A DNA stretch of 64,000 bases from G963665215 sp963665215 (GTDB taxonomy: Bacteria > Chloroflexota > Dehalococcoidia > Lucifugimonadales > CAUZJF01): NCBI GenBank assembly GCA_963665215.2, contig CAXXWW010000006.1, positions 410,287 through 474,286 of the forward strand. Reading direction: 5' to 3'. Within the stretch, counting starts at the first letter, position 1. Each line of letters begins with the position of its first letter. The translations under genes were made by a program, and so were the position numbers. The notes under the pieces are model-generated. The model saw nothing but the letters and a program-made list of their open reading frames with translations, had not been told where the DNA came from and did not search any database. Shown here one piece after another: positions 60,362-64,000 of this stretch.

Positions 60362-61573
60362 TCATTGAAGGTGAGAACCTTGTGGCCCTCGTGTCCGGAG
60401 GTCCCATCGACCTGACGCGGGCAAGTGATGCGGCCAGTTGAAGGTGGACATATCGTCGTGCTGTTCAGCCAGGACGGCGCCAACCAGGCGACGCACGGCT
60501 GGTCGGTTAGGGAAGATGCCCACGACATCGGTGCGACGTCTGATCTCCTTGTTGAGGCGCTCCAGGGGGTTGTTGGACCAGATCTTCTTCCAGTGGGGGA
60601 CAGGGAAGCTGGAGAAGGCCAGGATATCGGGTCCAGCCTCGTCCAGTAGAGAGGCCACCTGAGGGAACCGGTCTCCGAGTTGATCGGTCACCCTATCGAG
60701 TTGGGCGTGTACCTCATCGGGGGAGGGTTGCTGGTAGATGGTGCGGACCATGGTGGCCACCCATGGTTGGACTCTTCTGGGTACCCGAGTGAGCAGGTTG
60801 GTCATGAAGTGGGTGCGGCACCGTTGCCAGCTGGCTCCGCCGAAGACTGCGGCGATGGCGCCGCGGAGTCCCTGATGAGCGTCCGAGACCACCAGCTCGA
60901 CCCCGCTGAGGCCCCTGGCGGACAGCGAGCGTAGGAAGGCCAGCCAGAAGGCGCCGTCTTCACTGGTACCCACGTCCATCCCAATGATCTCCCGCTTGCC
61001 CTCGCCATTGACCGCCGTTGCCACCACCACGCTGACGTTGACGATCCTGCCGGCCTCCCTGACCTTCTGGGTCAGTGCGTCCAGCCACAGGTAAGGGTAG
61101 GGTCCACCGTCCAGCGGACGGCCCAGGAAGCCATCCACCACCACGTCCAGCTCCTGACAGATGCGCGACACCTGGCTCTTGGAGATACCCTCACACCCCA
61201 GGGCCTTGACCAGGTCATCCACCCGCCTTGTGGATACCCCTTCCACGTAGGCCTGCTGAATGACCGCCAGCAGAGCTCGCTCGCTGCGACGCCGTGGCTC
61301 CAGCAGGCTCGGGAAGTAGCTCCCCTCTCGAAGCTTCGGGATGTGCAACTCCATCGTCCCTACCCGGGTATCCCACGCCCGGGACCGATACCCGTTGCGC
61401 TGGGTCACCCGCTCAGGGCTGCGTTCTCCATACTCAGCACCGATCCTCCCAGACACCTCCGCATCCATGATCCCCTCTACCAGCACTCCCAGAGCCTCCC
61501 GTAGGAAGTCCACGTCACCGTCCATTCCCCTCTTGCGCAATAGCTCCAGCAGGTCCATCCTTTCCTTGACCAC
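60362..61573 (-). CDS. IS256-family transposase, copy 4 with altered C-terminus
   Basis: 403 residues. Identical in layout to copy 2 up to AVRRLVGAVLAEQHD; then DMSTFNWPHHLPASGRWDLR replaces the normal EWAVGRRYLTP... tail. The catalytic residues (WLDALTQKV, VVSDAHQGLR, NPLERLNKEIRRR) are intact. The last 35 residues come from rearranged DNA, so activity is uncertain. Confidence 0.85.
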   Translation of the reverse strand: MVKERMDLLELLRKRGMDGDVDFLREALGVLVEGIMDAEVSGRIGAEYGERSPERVTQRNGYRSRAWDTRVGTMELHIPKLREGSYFPSLLEPRRRSERALLAVIQQAYVEGVSTRRVDDLVKALGCEGISKSQVSRICQELDVVVDGFLGRPLDGGPYPYLWLDALTQKVREAGRIVNVSVVVATAVNGEGKREIIGMDVGTSEDGAFWLAFLRSLSARGLSGVELVVSDAHQGLRGAIAAVFGGASWQRCRTHFMTNLLTRVPRRVQPWVATMVRTIYQQPSPDEVHAQLDRVTDQLGDRFPQVASLLDEAGPDILAFSSFPVPHWKKIWSNNPLERLNKEIRRRTDVVGIFPNRPAVRRLVGAVLAEQHDDMSTFNWPHHLPASGRWDLRTRGPQGSHLQ

Positions 61574-61674
61574 CGTTGTCCTCCTTTCTCGAGCTTTCTT
61601 CTTTGCCCGCTAAGGATGACGCGGTGGTCTCTCTTTCTCCAGACCCTCTCCCTCTTACACCACTTCCTGGGACT
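60362..61674 (-). mobile_element. IS256-family element, copy 4 (3' end replaced)
   Basis: Right inverted repeat CCTGGGAC (61667-61674) and a full 5' region as in copy 2; the left end is not normal because the last part of the transposase gene runs into foreign sequence at 60381-60452. A 24-bp piece of the genuine 3' coding region survives at 60356-60379. Confidence 0.8.
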
Positions 61675-61689
61675 CTACTCAAGGGGCTA

Positions 61690-61912
61690 CATTGATCAGC
61701 TAAAACCTGGACACGTGGGGAGGCTCCGACCTACCGAAGGGGAGACGGTTCACGCCGTGCGAAGGCGGCTAGGTACAGCGGCGAGTCTGTGGGGAGACGG
61801 ACTGATGATCAAGCAACTGGAGGACGAGGTATACTTCTGGATCCGATCTGACGGACACTCAAAGGGAAGATCTAGGAAACCACGGAAAACTGCTAACACG
61901 AATCCTCCCTAG
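61690..61912 (+). pseudogene. 5'-truncated hypothetical fragment abutting IS256
   Basis: In the frame entering from the IS256 end: YIDQLKPGHVGRLRPTEGET, VHAVRRRLGTAASLWGDGLM, IKQLEDEVYFWIRSDGHSKG, RSRKPRKTANTNPP stop. Protein-like composition, basic tail, no recognised family, no start codon of its own. Confidence 0.4.
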
Positions 61913-62490
61913 CAGAAGATCAAAGCATGTTGATTGATGGATACAGCTAGACCGAATTCGAACCGGTGATCTAGCCGCTAGCCCTTCTGCTGGTCGTTAT
62001 CGTTAAGATAGCAATGTGTCGGTTTCCCTCACAACCTCTGCCCCACCCCCAACCGGCATCGCTCCACAGTCCCTCACAGCTAAGCAATACCGGGTTGTTA
62101 TCAGGGACTCGACGACCTTCTTTTAGGCTTATCTGTGACCATAATGATCCGATGGGGCGTTTTATTGAGGAGGCTGTGCCCGTGGTCGACACCAAGGAAA
62201 CGCAGATTGTCCCGCTGTTCTCGGTCATTTGTACCCAGCGTGGAGAGGAGAGCTCGTAACCCACGCGCCCCGAGGGTGTCAGGATCTTGCTCTGCTGGGA
62301 TTGCATGGTGAAGCTCAGGAATGTCGAGCCGGTACCTGAGTCTCACGGTAACTCCGCTCAGCCCAACCGTTCGCTGTCCCATGGTCATGGTAGTTAGTGT
62401 TCATCACCAGGTGGGACCTCAGACGCGTTCTCCTGCATCATCCTGATCTTGGGCACCCACTCGGCCAGTTCCTGGCGCTTGTATCACTAG
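61905..62490. repeat. Spacer related to 45.3-45.6 kb (inverted), fuller version
   Basis: It shares ordered blocks with the reverse complement of 45298-45603, and is longer. It contains a hairpin GCTAGA...TCTAGC around a TTCGAA core (61946-61975), and at its right side the codons of a gene end (YKRQELAEWVPKIRMMQENA, minus strand) into which IS1182 inserted at CTAG. Confidence 0.75.
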
Positions 62491-64000
62491 CATCCCGTCC
62501 GAGAAACACGGTTGGCGAGTGTTTGGGGGTATGATGGGCCCAGTCCAGTAGCGGGGAGTCGTTGATGAGCAAGACCTACCTTCCCTACGAACCCGACCAG
62601 CAGTTGCTGTTGCCAGCGGCGTTGCAGGAGTGGCTGCCTGACGACCATCTGGCCTACTTCATATCCGACGTGGTGGACCAGTTGGACATGTCGGAGGTCA
62701 CCGCTCGCTACGAGCGGGAACGGCGTGGCGGGCCGCCGTATCATCCACGGATGATGGTCAAGGTGTTGCTCTACGGCTACTGCGTCGGGGTGGCGTCCTC
62801 ACGCCGCATCGCCCAGCGTCTCCACGAGGACATCGCCTTCAGGGTGTTGGCGGCGAACAACACACCGGACTTCCGGACCATCTCCGACTTTCGCAAGGAT
62901 AATGTGGATGCGCTGTCGGGCCTGTTCGTACAGGTACTGGCGTTGTGCCAGCAGGCGGGGCTGGTGAAGCTGGGGCACGTGGCGCTGGACGGCACGAAGG
63001 TCAAGGCCAACGCATCGAAGCATAAGGCGATGAGTTACCAACGGATGAAGGAGAAGGCAGCGCAGTTGGCGGCGGAGGTAACGGAGTTGTTGCGACAGGC
63101 CCAGGCAGCGGATGATGAGGAAGACCGGCGGTACGGCAAAGACAAGCGTGGAGATGAGTTGCCGGAGGAGTTGGCCTTTCGAGAGGGTCGGTTGGAGAAG
63201 ATACGGGACGCCATGGCGGCGCTGGAAGCCGAGGCGCAGGCGGCTGGCGAACAGGCCGAGGCCGAAGGTGGTAAGCACCCGGGGGTGCCCGACGACAAGG
63301 CCCAGCGTAACTTCACCGATACCGAGTCTCGCATCATGCCCGCACCTGGAGGAAAGGACTTCCTGCAAGCGTACAACTGTCAGGCGGTGGTGGACAGCGC
63401 TCACCAGGTGATCGTGGCGGCGCGGGCCACCAACCAGACTTCGGATAAGCAACAGGCTGCGGCGATGATGGAGGAGACCATCGACAACGTCGGTGCAGTC
63501 CCCAGGGAAGTATCCGCCGATGCTGGCTATTACTCGGCAAAGGCAGTCGACGAGCTTTATGCTCCGGGCGTGGACCCGTTCGTCGCGCCGGAGCAGACCC
63601 GCCACGGCCGGGTTGTTCCACCCGCGCCCCGAGGTCGCATACCCAGCCATCTGTCTCCCAGGGACCGGATGCGACGGAAGTTACAGACCAGGCGGGGTCG
63701 GCAACGCTACGCTTTGCGGATGCAAACTGTGGAGCCGGTATTCGGCCAGATCAAGCAGGGCCGGGGATTCCGGCAGTTCCTGCTGCGGGGACTGGAGAAG
63801 GTGAACGGCGAATGGTCGTTGATCTGCACCGGCCACAACCTGCTCAAACTGTTCCGCTTTGGGGTCAATCTGCACAGGAAAGCACGGGTCGATGGGCCAG
63901 CCCAACGCATCAGGAACTTTGCCGAGGTAGTTGAGCACGGCGCTATTCCCAAAGCTATCTGGGGGCCGGCCGGGGCAACCGGCAAAATTAGTTGTCGCGA
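62491..64000 (+). mobile_element. IS1182-family element, runs off the window end
   Basis: The left end CATCCCGTCCGAGAAACACG directly follows CTAG (62487-62490), as in the deleted copy at 44.3-45.3 kb. The right end lies beyond base 64000. Confidence 0.9.
62565..64000 (+). CDS. IS1182-family transposase (3' end outside window)
   Basis: The ATG at 62565 opens a frame with no stop to base 64000 (478 codons visible). MSKTYLPYEPDQQLLLPAAL, HPRMMVKVLLYGYCVGVASS, RTISDFRKDN, VALDGTKVKANASKHKAMSY (first Asp), VSADAGYYSAKAVDELYAPG (second Asp), MQTVEPVFGQIKQGRGFRQF (Glu). Comparison with the 44.35-kb copy predicts about eight more residues after GKISCRD. Intact in the visible part, so probably active. 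Confidence 0.93.
   Translation, partial: MSKTYLPYEPDQQLLLPAALQEWLPDDHLAYFISDVVDQLDMSEVTARYERERRGGPPYHPRMMVKVLLYGYCVGVASSRRIAQRLHEDIAFRVLAANNTPDFRTISDFRKDNVDALSGLFVQVLALCQQAGLVKLGHVALDGTKVKANASKHKAMSYQRMKEKAAQLAAEVTELLRQAQAADDEEDRRYGKDKRGDELPEELAFREGRLEKIRDAMAALEAEAQAAGEQAEAEGGKHPGVPDDKAQRNFTDTESRIMPAPGGKDFLQAYNCQAVVDSAHQVIVAARATNQTSDKQQAAAMMEETIDNVGAVPREVSADAGYYSAKAVDELYAPGVDPFVAPEQTRHGRVVPPAPRGRIPSHLSPRDRMRRKLQTRRGRQRYALRMQTVEPVFGQIKQGRGFRQFLLRGLEKVNGEWSLICTGHNLLKLFRFGVNLHRKARVDGPAQRIRNFAEVVEHGAIPKAIWGPAGATGKISCR

Noticed and set aside
61946..61980. ACCGGTTCGAATTCGGT resembles a tRNA T-arm on the minus strand
   Set aside because: No acceptor or anticodon stem can be built from the flanks; only the hairpin itself is reported.

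Overview
The window is GC-rich (about 60% by eye) bacterial DNA. Its gene content suggests an uncultured Chloroflexota, probably Dehalococcoidia/SAR202-like. This rests on the lipoprotein that carries KEV-rich repeats after its lipobox, the peptide-type ABC transporter next to sialidase-like, M20 and MBL genes, the luciferase-like monooxygenase, the SMP-30 and DapA-like catabolic genes, and the very high insertion-sequence load. The taxonomy is inference. No rRNA or ribosomal-protein gene is present to anchor it.

Layout. (1) 1-1.9 kb: a broken IS1380 transposase and a histidine-kinase fragment. (2) 1.94-14.16 kb: a 12.2-kb block bounded by a perfect 19-bp inverted repeat. It holds a minus-strand operon (small protein, HExxH metallopeptidase, HepT-like protein, hypothetical) cut by an IS3 element, then an IS256 element, then a plus-strand phage/plasmid-like run: RepB-type primase, zinc ribbon, ParB-methyltransferase, RAMA-like protein, CHC-type small protein, and a large unknown gene broken by a 56-bp tandem duplication. 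(3) 14.2-23.2 kb: four minus-strand genes for secreted or anchored proteins, three of them with fibronectin III domains: a metzincin, a lipoprotein, a trypsin-like protease and a double-anchored unknown. (4) 23.2-35.8 kb: a decayed integrative island ending in AlpA, a P4-type integrase and tRNA-Ala(CGC). Inside it an IS21 element (A) is split by a second IS21 (B), which in turn carries an ISNCY-like element in its right end. (5) 35.9-44.3 kb: an aspartate-carbamoyltransferase-like gene, SMP-30, a P-loop kinase, an IS256, an IS1182-type MITE, a glyoxalase relic, an RHS relic and a luciferase-like monooxygenase. (6) 44.3-48.2 kb: an internally deleted IS1182, an IS256 remnant, and broken MFS and OsmC genes. 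(7) 48.2-58.2 kb: a metallophosphoesterase, a DapA-like aldolase, then a largely intact catabolic/transport locus (substrate-binding lipoprotein, two permeases, sialidase-like protein, MBL hydrolase, M20 hydrolase). (8) 58.8-64 kb: IS256 copies, a decayed ISNCY relic and an intact IS1182 running off the end. This block is related, in inverted orientation, to block 6.

How it fits together. The intact cellular functions are nutrient uptake and scavenging (50.3-58.2 kb) and a secreted protease/adhesion cluster (14.2-23.2 kb). Nearly everything else is mobile DNA or debris. Many genes carry one nonsense or frameshift change. The nonsense substitutions and precisely reconstructable insertions point to real decay, but some single-base indels could be assembly errors.
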